64,000 nt of DNA from Nitrospira sp. (lineage in GTDB: Bacteria > Nitrospirota > Nitrospiria > Nitrospirales > Nitrospiraceae): positions 1 to 64,000 of the forward strand of contig JAJONL010000004.1 in NCBI GenBank assembly GCA_021323395.1, in the 5' to 3' direction. The notes beneath the pieces are model-generated. The model was not told the origin of the DNA, did not search any database, and saw only the letters and a program-made list of their open reading frames with translations. Below, one piece after another: positions 45,520 through 54,763 of the stretch. The stretch's first letter is position 1. Each line of letters starts with the position of its first letter. The position numbers and the translations under genes are program-made.

Positions 45520-46446
45520 ATGCAACATCTTGTCATCATCGGGTCCGGCCCGGCGGGACTCACCGCCGCGCTCTATGCCGCGCGGGCCAACCTGTCACCG
45601 TTGCTCATCGAAGGCTGGCAATCCGGAGGACAGTTGACCACGACGACCGAGGTCGAAAACTTCCCAGGCTTTTCCAAGGGCATCATGGGCCCTGAATTGA
45701 TGAAGGAAATGCGCGCTCAGGCGGAACGATTCGGCACGAAATTTTTGACCGGCGACGTCTCGGCCGTCGATCTCAAGGGAAAACCATTTCGTCTGACCAT
45801 CGATGGGGAACAACTGGTGGAAACGGCTGCCCTGATCATCGCCACCGGCGCGTCGCCTATTCGCCTCGGACTGCCGAACGAAGCCCGACTCACGGGACAT
45901 GGGGTCTCGACCTGCGCCACCTGTGATGGGTATTTTTTCCGCGGCAAGGAGCTGATCGTCGTCGGCGGTGGAGACAGCGCGGTGGAAGAAGCCATCTTCC
46001 TGACCAAATTCGCTCGCCTGGTGACCCTGGTCCACCGGCGGGACAAGCTGCGGGCCTCCAAAATCATGCAGGACCGTGCGATGAAAAACGAAAAGATTGC
46101 CTTCGCATGGAATTCGGTCGTCGACAATATTCTTGGGCAAGACGTGGTCACCGGGGTCCGGCTTAAGAACATCGTGACGGGGGCTTCGACCGACTTGCCC
46201 TGTGACGGGGTGTTCGTCGCCATCGGGCACCGTCCCAATACGCCTCTCTTCGCTGGCCAACTCGATTTGGATTCGGAGGGTTATATCCGCACCTTCCAAG
46301 GGACCGCGACCAGCGTTGCGGGCGTCTTTGCCGCCGGCGACGTCCAAGACAAGGAGTACCGACAAGCCGTGACCGCCGCCGGTTCCGGCTGCATGGCCGC
46401 CATCGACGCCGAGCGGTTTCTTGAATCAGTTCATCATTCCGTCTAA
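45520..46446 (+). CDS. trxB: Thioredoxin reductase
   Basis: 308-residue FAD/NADPH enzyme that reduces thioredoxin. FAD motif IIGSGPAGLTAALYAARA (8-20), active-site STCATCDGYFF (Cys132 and Cys135), NADPH motif VVGGGDSAVEEA and FAD-binding AAGDVQDKEYRQA. Its 3' end from about 46400 is repeated in altered form at 46562-46612, so the gene end took part in a tandem duplication. A TGTTAGCAT element, common before genes in this window, lies just upstream. Confidence 0.96.
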   Translation: MQHLVIIGSGPAGLTAALYAARANLSPLLIEGWQSGGQLTTTTEVENFPGFSKGIMGPELMKEMRAQAERFGTKFLTGDVSAVDLKGKPFRLTIDGEQLVETAALIIATGASPIRLGLPNEARLTGHGVSTCATCDGYFFRGKELIVVGGGDSAVEEAIFLTKFARLVTLVHRRDKLRASKIMQDRAMKNEKIAFAWNSVVDNILGQDVVTGVRLKNIVTGASTDLPCDGVFVAIGHRPNTPLFAGQLDLDSEGYIRTFQGTATSVAGVFAAGDVQDKEYRQAVTAAGSGCMAAIDAERFLESVHHSV

Positions 46447-46750
46447 CTCCTCCACAGAATGCTCAAAATGAGCCTCCAACGAAGCCGCAGGCGAGACACA
46501 TACCGGAAGCGTACCCGCAGGGATACGTTGAGGATTTTGGTGGGTTGAGAACAATATTGGCGGCCATTGACGGCAAGCACTTTCTTGAATCAGTTCATCA
46601 TTCCATCTAACTCATCCTCAGGATGCTCAAAATGGTCGTCCAACGAGGCCGCAGACGAAACAAAACCGGAGACGTACCCTTGCGGTACGTTGAGGATTTT
46701 GGTGAGTTGAGAACGAAGTTGACGGCCATTTTCAGCATCCTCTAACCACC
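46395..46750. repeat. Tandem duplication spanning trxB end and intergenic element
   Basis: Two copies, offset by about 164 bases, of a unit made of the trxB 3' end (TTTCTTGAATCAGTTCATCATTCC) plus the palindromic intergenic element. Copy 1 is functional trxB; copy 2 begins near 46562 and has no upstream trxB sequence. The copies differ at many positions, so the event is not very recent. The region fills the trxB-thiI gap of 305 bases; no gene is seen in it. Confidence 0.7.
46620..46741. repeat. 122-bp palindromic intergenic element
   Basis: Imperfect 19-bp inverted ends, AGGATGCTCAAAATGGTCG and the complement of CGGCCATTTTCAGCATCCT, enclose a stem ACGTACC / GGTACGT with loop CTTGC (46672-46690). 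A second, incomplete copy is at 46456-46568 (left end AGAATGCTCAAAATGAGCC). It resembles a repeat I associate with Nitrospira intergenic regions. Confidence 0.65.
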
Positions 46751-46751
46751 C

Positions 46752-47930
46752 ATGCGCTGCGCGATCGTCCACTACCACGAACTCGCCCTCAAAGGCCGTA
46801 ACCGCGATTTCTTTGAACAACGGCTTGTCCGCAATCTGCGGCTGGCGCTGAGAGATTTGCAGATCCGGCGAGTCGAGTCCCTGCAGGGACGCATCCGGAT
46901 TACGATCCCCGACCAGATATCCACTGATGCGGTCGCGGAGCGCTTACGTCGGACCTGCGGCGTCGCCAACTTCCTCTTGACCGAATCCGTGCCGCTGAAT
47001 TTGAAGCATCCTGACCTATTGGAGCTCAAGCAGAGGGCGGAACGATTGGTCGCGCTAGAAGATTTTCAGACATTTCGTGTGACGGCCAAACGGGCGGACA
47101 AACGGCTCCCGCTGACCTCCATGGATGTCGAACGCGACATCGGGGGATACCTCTGTGAGGTCACGGGGAAAACCGTCAAACTGAAACAACCGGACCTTAC
47201 CCTCTATATCGAGCTGCTCTCGCACGAAGCTCATGTGGCCGCAAGAAAAATATCGGGGCCCGGAGGCATGCCGGTGGGAACGAGCGGGAAAGTGGCCTGC
47301 CTGCTCTCCGGCGGAATCGACTCTCCTGTCGCGGCCTACCGCATGATTAAACGCGGCTGCAAAGCAGTCTTCGTACACTTTTCAGGTCATCCGCTGGTCA
47401 GCCGGGCCTCGGAGGAAAAGGTACAGGAACTGGTCCAGTTGCTGACGGCCTATCAATATCATTCACAACTGTACATCGTGCCGTTCGGTGAGATTCAACG
47501 CGACATCGTTGCAAATGCCCCGGCGCCCTTCCGGGTGGTGTTGTACCGGCGGATCATGGTGCGCATTGCGGAAGAATTGGCGCGGCGTGAGGGCTGCTGG
47601 GCCCTCGTCACCGGCGATAGTCTCGGGCAGGTCGCGTCACAAACAGCGGAGAACCTCTCGGTGGTCGAGGAAGCGGCGGAACTCCCACTCCTCCGCCCGC
47701 TCATCGGCATGGATAAAATTGAGATTACCGAACAGGCGCAACAGCTCGGCAGTTTCACCACCTCGATTGAGCCGGATCAGGATTGCTGCAAGCTCTTCGT
47801 GCCGCTACACCCCAGTACCAGAACCAAGCCGGCAGATATCCATCGGATCGAACGAGGATTGGAAATCAGCACGTTCGTCAAGCAAGGGCTGGACAAGACC
47901 GAGCTGTCCACCTTCACTTTCCCTTCGTAA
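46752..47930 (+). CDS. thiI: tRNA 4-thiouridine synthase / thiamine thiazole sulfurtransferase
   Basis: 392 residues: N-terminal ferredoxin-like and THUMP domains (about 1-170), then a PP-loop with SGGIDSPVAAYR (186-192). It adenylates U8 of tRNA before sulfur insertion and can supply sulfur for thiamine. The C-terminal rhodanese domain found in the E. coli protein is absent, as in many bacteria; another sulfurtransferase must then supply the persulfide. It converges with the SRPBCC gene, overlapping by 17 bases. Confidence 0.94.
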   Translation: MRCAIVHYHELALKGRNRDFFEQRLVRNLRLALRDLQIRRVESLQGRIRITIPDQISTDAVAERLRRTCGVANFLLTESVPLNLKHPDLLELKQRAERLVALEDFQTFRVTAKRADKRLPLTSMDVERDIGGYLCEVTGKTVKLKQPDLTLYIELLSHEAHVAARKISGPGGMPVGTSGKVACLLSGGIDSPVAAYRMIKRGCKAVFVHFSGHPLVSRASEEKVQELVQLLTAYQYHSQLYIVPFGEIQRDIVANAPAPFRVVLYRRIMVRIAEELARREGCWALVTGDSLGQVASQTAENLSVVEEAAELPLLRPLIGMDKIEITEQAQQLGSFTTSIEPDQDCCKLFVPLHPSTRTKPADIHRIERGLEISTFVKQGLDKTELSTFTFPS

Positions 47931-48507
47931 TCCGATCCAGTGCCTTTTCCCTGACGATACGGAAGTGTGCATTGAGTTCCCGCTCCATGGCCACGGCCAC
48001 CAACCAATCGGGCACTATCGTTTCCACCTCGATCAACAGTTCGAATTCCGCCCTCGTCTGATTCCCGTCACCTGCCGGCAGCAACTTCCAGACTCGATGG
48101 TAACGCTTAAAATCGCCGTCCATGAGGTCCGTGACGAGCCCGCCACCGGGCAAACTCTGTGACTCACAGAGCAGTCGCTGCTCACCGGGCAAGAGCGCAT
48201 GGGAAATGTAGAGGTCTGTGATCACCCGACCTGCATGGTCCTCAAGATTCGCCAATCGCATCCGGGTCTCAAATAGCTGGGGCCAATTGCGATAGTCTGA
48301 CAAGATGGATTGCAGGAGGGCCGGACTGCCCGGGAATAATAACGAGGCAATCGCGCGAACCCCGCCGCCGGGATCCGGCTTGACCACAAGCGCCTTGAGC
48401 GACGGGGCCGAGACGGGATCTTCGGCCCTTGCAACATTCACGGAAGATGACATCAGCCCCATCATGCAGGCGAATGACAGCGGGAGAAGAACGACAGATC
48501 GTGGCAT
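47914..48507 (-). CDS. Exported SRPBCC (START-like) protein
   Basis: About 197 residues from ATG 48507 (MPRSVVLLPLSFACMMGLMSSSVNVARA, signal peptide). The mature domain, VKPDPGGGVRAIASLLFPGSPALLQSILSDYRNWPQLF, followed by FELLIEVETIVPDWLVAVAM, fits the SRPBCC/START lipid-pocket fold. The upstream 37 codons in the ORF track are not supported. A ligand is not known. A TATAAT box lies upstream at about 48663-48668. Confidence 0.78.
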   Translation of the reverse strand: MPRSVVLLPLSFACMMGLMSSSVNVARAEDPVSAPSLKALVVKPDPGGGVRAIASLLFPGSPALLQSILSDYRNWPQLFETRMRLANLEDHAGRVITDLYISHALLPGEQRLLCESQSLPGGGLVTDLMDGDFKRYHRVWKLLPAGDGNQTRAEFELLIEVETIVPDWLVAVAMERELNAHFRIVREKALDRITKGK

Positions 48508-48662
48508 GGCGGTTTCACAAGAAGCAAAGGCATCGGTAAATCGAATGTCCGGGCGCATCCTGATTGAAGACAGGGCCCGCACCAACATCGCCTCCATCCA
48601 CAAAGCCACGCAAACCATACGTGGGCAAGCGCATCAGGATGACCTCCGGCCATGATGTACAG

Positions 48663-48668
48663 ATTATA
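48663..48668 (-). promoter_or_regulatory. Possible -10 box (TATAAT)
   Basis: Minus-strand TATAAT (ATTATA on plus) about 155 bases upstream of the SRPBCC start. No convincing -35 box at 16-18 bases, so only tentative. Confidence 0.3.
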
Positions 48669-48762
48669 CTGAGCGGGTCGTGGTAGTGCGAGAACGGCGA
48701 GAAGGAAATGTTTGCAAAGTGACAAGACGGACAAGCGAGATTGAGACGCGAGCCTCGATCGG

Positions 48763-49533
48763 CTACACACCGATTCGAGGCGCTGCACGAAACACCATCA
48801 CCACCCCGGACGAGCCACCCTTGTCATCTTGAATCACGGTCACCGTCTCATCGATTCGATGCTCATCCCCTTGGCGACCGATCAACAGGAACGGGCGTTG
48901 TGCCAGGTCTGACGATTTCCCCATCGCAAGAGCGCGCAAAGCCGGATTCAGAACCGGTCTCTTGCTCTCGGCATCCCAAAGCACCACAATCTCTTCGACC
49001 GGCCTGCCGATGGCCTCCGACTGTAACCACCCGGTCAAACGTTCTGCAGCCGGATTGAGCATCGTGACCTTCCCCTGTGGATCGACCGTCATGACGGCGT
49101 CTCCCATCGACTGCACCACCGTGTTCAGCCAGCGCCCTCGCTGTTCCGCCATCCTCGATACTCGATGCCGAAAGAGGGCCAACTCCACCGCCGCGCGCAA
49201 ATCGCTGCTCACAAACGGCTTAATCAAATACGCCAGCGGCAGCGTCGCTCTCGCCCGTTCGAGCGTCTCCTCATCCGAGAAGGCCGTCAGATAAATCACC
49301 GGAATGGCGTACCGCAACTGGATCGTTCCGGCCGCTTCGATGCCATCCATCGGTCCCTTCAATTTGATGTCCATCAGGATCAAGTCCGGTCGGTATTCAC
49401 CTGCCAGCTGAATCGCCTCGGTCCCGGTAGACACGACCCCGACGACCGAATAACCGAGCGAACGCAGCTGCCGCCGGATGGCTTCGGCCACCACCACCTC
49501 ATCGTCGACGATCAGAATCTTTGCGTTCATCAT
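48763..49533 (-). CDS. Receiver-PAS response regulator without DNA-binding domain
   Basis: 256 residues. Receiver domain 1-120 with LIVDDEVVVAEAIRR, predicted phospho-Asp in LILMDIKLKGPMDGIEAA, and Lys in YLIKPFV. A PAS domain follows (about 130-256; RGRWLNTVVQSMGDAVMTVD, then LNPAAERLTGWL). It has neither kinase nor HTH, so it must signal by protein contact or be a sensor-modulated output. No partner gene is adjacent. Confidence 0.88.
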   Translation of the reverse strand: MMNAKILIVDDEVVVAEAIRRQLRSLGYSVVGVVSTGTEAIQLAGEYRPDLILMDIKLKGPMDGIEAAGTIQLRYAIPVIYLTAFSDEETLERARATLPLAYLIKPFVSSDLRAAVELALFRHRVSRMAEQRGRWLNTVVQSMGDAVMTVDPQGKVTMLNPAAERLTGWLQSEAIGRPVEEIVVLWDAESKRPVLNPALRALAMGKSSDLAQRPFLLIGRQGDEHRIDETVTVIQDDKGGSSGVVMVFRAAPRIGV

Positions 49534-49869
49534 GCCGTAACCAGAGACACTACCCCGGCGGATGACTGTGTGGGTGTCATCCAGAATACCTTCCGGCTGG
49601 TACGAAACAAGGTGCCCATGCTCCCAGAGTCACATTACGCACCTGTCGACACGGTCCTCATCCGGAGAAAGTAACGCAACTAACATGCCACCCCAGGCCA
49701 TCAGTATTGTCGTCATGTTATGAAACAGGAGGCCCATGTGCGGCCATACAGCGCCGGTGGTTTTTGCACAATGCCTGGACAGAAATAGAGGACAGGAAGT
49801 GGAAGGAGCCGGTTCGCCCCAACCACTACGGCTGTGTTAGCATGCCACTTTTCAAAGGAGCACATTCGG
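49534..49869. other. Intergenic region before the Cys-rich exported protein
   Basis: 336 bases. A 34-codon ORF after ACAGGAGGCCC near 49737 (MCGHTAPVVFAQCL) is possible but has no further support. TGTTAGCAT, also seen before trxB, lies about 30 bases upstream of ATG 49870. Confidence 0.35.
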
Positions 49870-50244
49870 ATGCACTGGTTCATACGTCTGTTGATGATCG
49901 CGCTGCTAGGCACGACCTTCGCGCTCGGTCTCATGTCAGAAACAGGTCAGGCCCAGTCGCCCCCTGATTCCTCCGCGACGACCGAGCAATCATGCAGTTT
50001 TGGGATGGCAAAGGGTGATCCGAGCCACCGGTGCCAAGTGCCGATCCCCGCCGGCTGCGTGATCGCCCACTTTCCCGGCACCAAGAAACCCTGGACGACC
50101 GTCTCCAAGGCAGGCCGGACATTCTGCACATTCGAAGAAAAAACGACCGATTGGAAGACTCGCATTACCGGCCAATGCACGCGCTGCGATTCCAACCAGT
50201 GCACCGGGCAGTTTATGGTGCGGTTCGATTGTTCCAAGCCGTAA
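49870..50244 (+). CDS. Exported Cys-rich protein
   Basis: 124 residues, signal peptide (MHWFIRLLMIALLGTTFALGLMSETGQA) and about six cysteines in the mature part (EQSCSFGMAKG, RCQVPIPAGCVIAHF, TFCTFEEK, GQCTRCDSNQC, VRFDCSKP), suggesting disulfides. AAGGAG precedes ATG 49870. No family known. Its stop codon TAA shares its last base with the queG ATG, so translation of queG is coupled to it, an unusual pairing of an exported protein and a tRNA-modifying enzyme. Confidence 0.75.
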   Translation: MHWFIRLLMIALLGTTFALGLMSETGQAQSPPDSSATTEQSCSFGMAKGDPSHRCQVPIPAGCVIAHFPGTKKPWTTVSKAGRTFCTFEEKTTDWKTRITGQCTRCDSNQCTGQFMVRFDCSKP

Positions 50245-51269
50245 TGTCCGCCCAGATGACAACCGCCATCAAGCAAGCCGCCCGCGAGCTCGGCTTCGAT
50301 GTCGTGGGTATCAGCGCCTTGCCGTTAGGGCCAGCCTACTCGCCGGCCCACGATCACAACTTTCCTACCAACGATCTCATCGGCAGATTGAATGAGTGGC
50401 TTCGACGCGGGTTCCACGCCACTATGGCCTGGATGGCCCGTGACCCGGAACGCCGTGCCGACCCAACCCTGGTACTGCCGGGCTGCCGTTCCATCATTTC
50501 CGTCGGCATGAACTACTACACGGAGCAGCGAGCAGACGAACGTCCAGGAAACGGCCGCATCGCCCGCTATGCTTGGGGCCGTGACTACCATCACATCCTC
50601 GGAGACCGGCTCAGCCAACTGGTCGAGCGCATCGCCACCTTGGCTCCTGACAGCCGCCATCGCGCCTATGTCGACACGGGTCCCGTCATGGAAAAGGCTT
50701 GGGCCCAGCAGGCAGGTTTAGGCTGGATCGGCAAACATTCCAATGTGGTCTCCGCGCAATTCGGCTCGTGGCTATTGTTGGGAGAAATCTTGACGACCTT
50801 AGAACTAGAGCCGGATGAGGCAGGCACAGACCTCTGTGGAACCTGTACCCTTTGTCTGCAAGCCTGCCCGACCGGCGCGATCACCGAACCGTACGTCGTG
50901 GACGCCGGACGCTGCATTTCCTATCTCACCATTGAACTTCGCGGAGCCGAACCACCGCTCGCCAATGATCTTCGTCGAGGGCTCGGCAATCGGATCTTTG
51001 GCTGTGACGATTGTCTAGACATCTGTCCCTACAACCTGCAAGCGGAACCGACCAGCGAGCCAGGCTTCCAGCCCACCTCGCTTACCAGGGCGCCTTCGCT
51101 GCTGGCCATCGCAAGGATGACCGAAGGGGCTTTCACCACCACGTTCAAAGAGAGTCCCATCCGTCGCGCCAAATATCTCGGGCTTCAACGCAATGTGTCC
51201 TGGGCAATGGGCAACGAATGCACTTGTACCGATAGCGTCCCACCTCCATCGAAGGCCGATCCGTCGTAA
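50244..51269 (+). CDS. queG: Epoxyqueuosine reductase
   Basis: 341 residues. Catalyses the final step of queuosine formation in tRNA by reducing epoxyqueuosine, using cobalamin and two 4Fe-4S clusters. Family motifs: GFDVVGISALPLGPAY, YVDTGPVMEKAWAQQAGLGWIGKHSN and the ferredoxin-like cluster motifs CGTCTLCLQACP and CDDCLDICP. The start is ATG 50244 (MSAQMTTAIKQ), with an in-frame ATG 12 bases later; the ORF track start lies in the upstream gene. Confidence 0.95.
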   Translation: MSAQMTTAIKQAARELGFDVVGISALPLGPAYSPAHDHNFPTNDLIGRLNEWLRRGFHATMAWMARDPERRADPTLVLPGCRSIISVGMNYYTEQRADERPGNGRIARYAWGRDYHHILGDRLSQLVERIATLAPDSRHRAYVDTGPVMEKAWAQQAGLGWIGKHSNVVSAQFGSWLLLGEILTTLELEPDEAGTDLCGTCTLCLQACPTGAITEPYVVDAGRCISYLTIELRGAEPPLANDLRRGLGNRIFGCDDCLDICPYNLQAEPTSEPGFQPTSLTRAPSLLAIARMTEGAFTTTFKESPIRRAKYLGLQRNVSWAMGNECTCTDSVPPPSKADPS

Positions 51270-51361
51270 TCCACCCACTGTTCCTCCCCTGCCGATAGTG
51301 ATAGGCTACGGGCTCATATCCTCCCGTTCCAGGTGAACCTCAGTCAATCGGTGACGACGCC

Positions 51362-52747
51362 ATGCATGCACCAACCCTGTTGATCGTAGAAGATGAAGAA
51401 CGGATGCGGCGGCTCTTCGAGCTGGTGTTGAAGCCGGTCGGCTATGAGCTGCTGTTTGCCCGCTCCGGCGCTGAAGCGATCAGCCTCATCCAGGACCATG
51501 GCAGCTTTGACATGATCATCACAGATCTCCAACTGGGCGGTCTGTCCGGAATGGACGTATTGGAAGCAGCGAGAGAGCAGCTGCCGGATGTGCCGGTCCT
51601 CATCGTGACCGGATACGGAACCGTGAAATCGGCCGTCGAGGCCGTGCAGAAGGGCGCCTACGATTACATTTCCAAACCCGTCGACAATGAAGAGCTGAAA
51701 ATCGTCATTGCCCGCGCGCTGCAAGTCCGACAACTTGCTCAAGACAATCGGACCTTGCGAGCAGGGCTGCACGAACAGTTTGGCTTCGACCGGATGATCA
51801 GCGTCTCCAAACAGATGGAACTCGTGAAGCGCCTCGCCCAGGAGGTTGCTCAAACCGACGCCACCGTGCTGGTTACGGGAGAAAGCGGCACCGGCAAGGA
51901 CCTCCTCGCCCGCGCCATTCATCTCGTCAGTCCACGTTCTCAGGGACCCATGGTGGCCCTCAACTGCGCCGGCATTCCCGAACACCTGCTGGAATCCGAA
52001 CTGTTCGGGTATGAAAAAGGGGCCTTCACCGACGCCAAGAAATCCAAGCCGGGACGTTTTCAACTGGCCGATCGCGGCACGCTGTTCCTGGATGAGATCG
52101 GCGAGTTGAGCTTAATGGCCCAAGCCAAACTCCTGCGTGTCCTTGAGGAACATGTGGTGGAACCGCTGGGCGGCGTGCGGAGCCTCAAGGTCGATCTTCG
52201 TGTCATCGCCGCCACGAACCAGGAATTGCCAGACCTGATCAAGACCGGCCGCTTCAGGTTAGATCTCTACTATCGCCTCAACGTGTACCAGCTCCGGATG
52301 CCGGCGCTCCGCGAGCGGCCCGAGGATATCGAACCGATCCTGGTTCAATTCCTGGACCGGGCCCGCAAGGAACGCGGCAGTCGCATCAGGCGGGTCTCCG
52401 GCGAGGCAATGGTCATCATGAAACACTATGCCTGGCCCGGCAATGTGCGTGAACTCCACAATGTGGTGGAATGGTTGACCATCACCTGCAAGCAGGAAGA
52501 GATTGCGCCCGAACATCTACCGCCTTCGCTGAAGGCCCCTGCCCCGCGCCAAGCCGAGACATCTGCGGACATGCCTTCCCTTCTCTCTCTAGGGCTTTCA
52601 GTGGAAGAAGTTGAAAAGGCGATGCTGCAGGAAGCGCTGCGGAAAACCGGCGGCAACGTCTCGGAAGCCAGCCGCCTGCTCAAAATCACACGCAACACGC
52701 TCCGGTATCGAATGGCCAAACATAACCTGTCGCAGCCTCCAGGCTGA
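51362..52747 (+). CDS. NtrC-family sigma-54 response regulator
   Basis: 461 residues: receiver (phospho-Asp55 in MIITDLQLGG, Lys105 in ISKPVD), AAA+ activator domain with Walker A GESGTGKD (173-180) and GSRIRR region, and a Fis-type HTH at the C-terminus (ALRKTGGNVSEASRLLKITRNTLRYRM). It activates sigma-54 promoters. The sigma-54-contact loop reads GAFTDA (220-225) instead of GAFTGA, a variant that also occurs in natural activators. Its TGA overlaps the kinase ATG. Confidence 0.93.
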   Translation: MHAPTLLIVEDEERMRRLFELVLKPVGYELLFARSGAEAISLIQDHGSFDMIITDLQLGGLSGMDVLEAAREQLPDVPVLIVTGYGTVKSAVEAVQKGAYDYISKPVDNEELKIVIARALQVRQLAQDNRTLRAGLHEQFGFDRMISVSKQMELVKRLAQEVAQTDATVLVTGESGTGKDLLARAIHLVSPRSQGPMVALNCAGIPEHLLESELFGYEKGAFTDAKKSKPGRFQLADRGTLFLDEIGELSLMAQAKLLRVLEEHVVEPLGGVRSLKVDLRVIAATNQELPDLIKTGRFRLDLYYRLNVYQLRMPALRERPEDIEPILVQFLDRARKERGSRIRRVSGEAMVIMKHYAWPGNVRELHNVVEWLTITCKQEEIAPEHLPPSLKAPAPRQAETSADMPSLLSLGLSVEEVEKAMLQEALRKTGGNVSEASRLLKITRNTLRYRMAKHNLSQPPG

Positions 52748-54696
52748 TGCGCCCAGCACGACGAGCCGGCGGACTCCAGAGGAAGTTGTTCGTCGCGCTG
52801 CTCATTGTCGGCATCGTGCCCGGTATCGCGGCGCTCTGGACCACCTATTACTTCAGCACCGCCAGCCTCAAACAAGCCATCGGTGAAAGTTTCCAGGAGA
52901 TTGCCCGCTCGACCGCGATTCGCCTGGCCACCGCGGTCGACAATGAAATCGATCGGGCCATCAGGCTGGCGCTTGTTCCCGTGCATGTCAGACAACCGGT
53001 CATGCGGGCGAACGAGCGAGCGAATCGGACCTTCGAGGCGGCTCCGCGCAACCCATCGTCTGCCGCATCGAAGCGAGGAGAGGACACGTCGTCTTCCACT
53101 GCGGCCACCGTCCGTTACCTTAAAGAATGGGCGCGCGAGTCCGGTCATTATGTGCGTGTCACTGTGGCCGACCAACAGGGCGCGGTCGTGGCCTCGACCG
53201 ACCCACTCCTGCCGCCACAGCAGACCGAGCAAGTGTGGTGGCGCGAAGCGATGCGCGCGGTCCCCGGCACATACTACATCAGCAGCCTAGGGCCGGATGC
53301 GCAGGCCAACGACATGACCTTTCAGGTCGCGGTGCCTATTCTCGATGACGTCCAGGGCACTCCCATCGGTGCGGTCGAGCTCGTGATTCGTCGCAACGTC
53401 CTCACTCAAATGATTCTTCCGATTCATATCGGCAATACCGGTCACGGCATGCTCTTGGATACGCAAGGGACTCCCCTGATCTGCCCGGTGCTACCGCCGA
53501 CCGCCCATTTGATTCCGCACACTCTACTGAGCAGGCTGACAATGGATCATCCCCTGTGGCTGGTGGCAGAGGATGACGCGCATGGCGGCCGCGCGGCGAT
53601 CGTGGGCGCCGCCCCGGTCCGGTTCAGCCATCAGTTGACGGCTTCCAGCCTCGGAGGCGACCGGTGGTACGCGTTCATCCGGCAAGCGCCAGAGGAAACT
53701 TACGCTCCGATCTATTCGCTTCTGGTCACGGTGGGGATGATCGGCTTCGGACTCGTCTTCGTCCTCTCTGCCTTCGGTTTTGTCGTCGGCTACCGTTTCG
53801 TCAAACCGCTCAAGACGCTCCAGCGCGAAGCAGAAGGACTTCGCCACACTCTCACGATGCCGCCGCAGGGCGGCAGCCGTCCGCACATCATTCCTACCCT
53901 ACGCGTGGATGCCCGCAAGGGAGATGAGATAGAAGACCTGGCCACAAGTTTTGCAGCCATGCGGGAGGTGTTGGAAGAAAATCTGCGGACGATCCGATCA
54001 CAACAGCATGAGCTAATCAGGCAGGAGAAACTTGCGTCAGTGGGACAACTCCTTGCCGCCCTGGCCCACGACTTGCGCAATCCTCTCGGGGTCATTCGCA
54101 GCAGCGCCCAAGTGGTGCTCGACGGGCCCCCAGAAGAGCGCATCCGTCAGGAGATGGCGCGCTACATCATCGACGAGGTCGACAAACTCTCGCACCGCAT
54201 TCATGACTTCCTTCGTTACGCCAGACAAAAACCGCCTGATCAACAGGTCGTCGCCGCGGAAGAGGTGATGCGAGCGGCACAACGGCAGTGGGAAGCGCAA
54301 GGCGGACATGAACATATTCGTGTGGAGCAGCGCTTCGGTCAGAACCTTCACTCGATTCGGGTCGATCCGGAGCAGGTCAAGGAGGCCTTGATGAATCTCC
54401 TGATCAATGCGCGGGAAGCCATGCTGGAAGGCGGGACATTGACCCTGACGACTCGGAGGGGCACGCAGGGCGATGTGGAACTTGAAGTGACCGACAGCGG
54501 GAGCGGCATCGCCGCTGATCACCTGTCGCGAATCTTCGAGCCCTTCTTCACCACCAAGGAGTACGGGACCGGTCTCGGCCTGACGAACGTCAAACGTCTG
54601 GTCGAAGATAATGGAGGCAGCCTCGCGGTGACGAGCCGATTAGGAGAAGGAACATCGTGCACGCTGCGCTTTCGCCCGGTTACGTGGAGCCCCTGA
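52747..54696 (+). CDS. Cache-HAMP sensor histidine kinase
   Basis: 649 residues, partner of the NtrC-type regulator just upstream (TGATG overlap). N-terminal membrane span (KLFVALLIVGIVPGIAALWTTYYF), large periplasmic Cache-like domain (about 45-330), second membrane span (LVTVGMIGFGLVFVLSAFGFVVGY), HAMP, HisKA with phospho-His441 (ALAHDLRNPLGVI), then HATPase (LMNLLINAREAM, DSGSGI, GTGLGLTNVKRL). The periplasmic domain should bind a small ligand; the identity is unknown. It lies next to the exported protease/FGE operon, which may be under the pair's control. Confidence 0.94.
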   Translation: MRPARRAGGLQRKLFVALLIVGIVPGIAALWTTYYFSTASLKQAIGESFQEIARSTAIRLATAVDNEIDRAIRLALVPVHVRQPVMRANERANRTFEAAPRNPSSAASKRGEDTSSSTAATVRYLKEWARESGHYVRVTVADQQGAVVASTDPLLPPQQTEQVWWREAMRAVPGTYYISSLGPDAQANDMTFQVAVPILDDVQGTPIGAVELVIRRNVLTQMILPIHIGNTGHGMLLDTQGTPLICPVLPPTAHLIPHTLLSRLTMDHPLWLVAEDDAHGGRAAIVGAAPVRFSHQLTASSLGGDRWYAFIRQAPEETYAPIYSLLVTVGMIGFGLVFVLSAFGFVVGYRFVKPLKTLQREAEGLRHTLTMPPQGGSRPHIIPTLRVDARKGDEIEDLATSFAAMREVLEENLRTIRSQQHELIRQEKLASVGQLLAALAHDLRNPLGVIRSSAQVVLDGPPEERIRQEMARYIIDEVDKLSHRIHDFLRYARQKPPDQQVVAAEEVMRAAQRQWEAQGGHEHIRVEQRFGQNLHSIRVDPEQVKEALMNLLINAREAMLEGGTLTLTTRRGTQGDVELEVTDSGSGIAADHLSRIFEPFFTTKEYGTGLGLTNVKRLVEDNGGSLAVTSRLGEGTSCTLRFRPVTWSP

Positions 54697-54763
54697 GCTT
54701 CACCACGCGCGGAATAAAACGTGTCACGCGTGTGAACGCCGCCGTATTCATGAATCATTCCGC

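Noticed and set aside
45595-46365. 256-codon minus-strand ORF opposite trxB
   Set aside because: Shadow of a highly conserved gene; no independent features.
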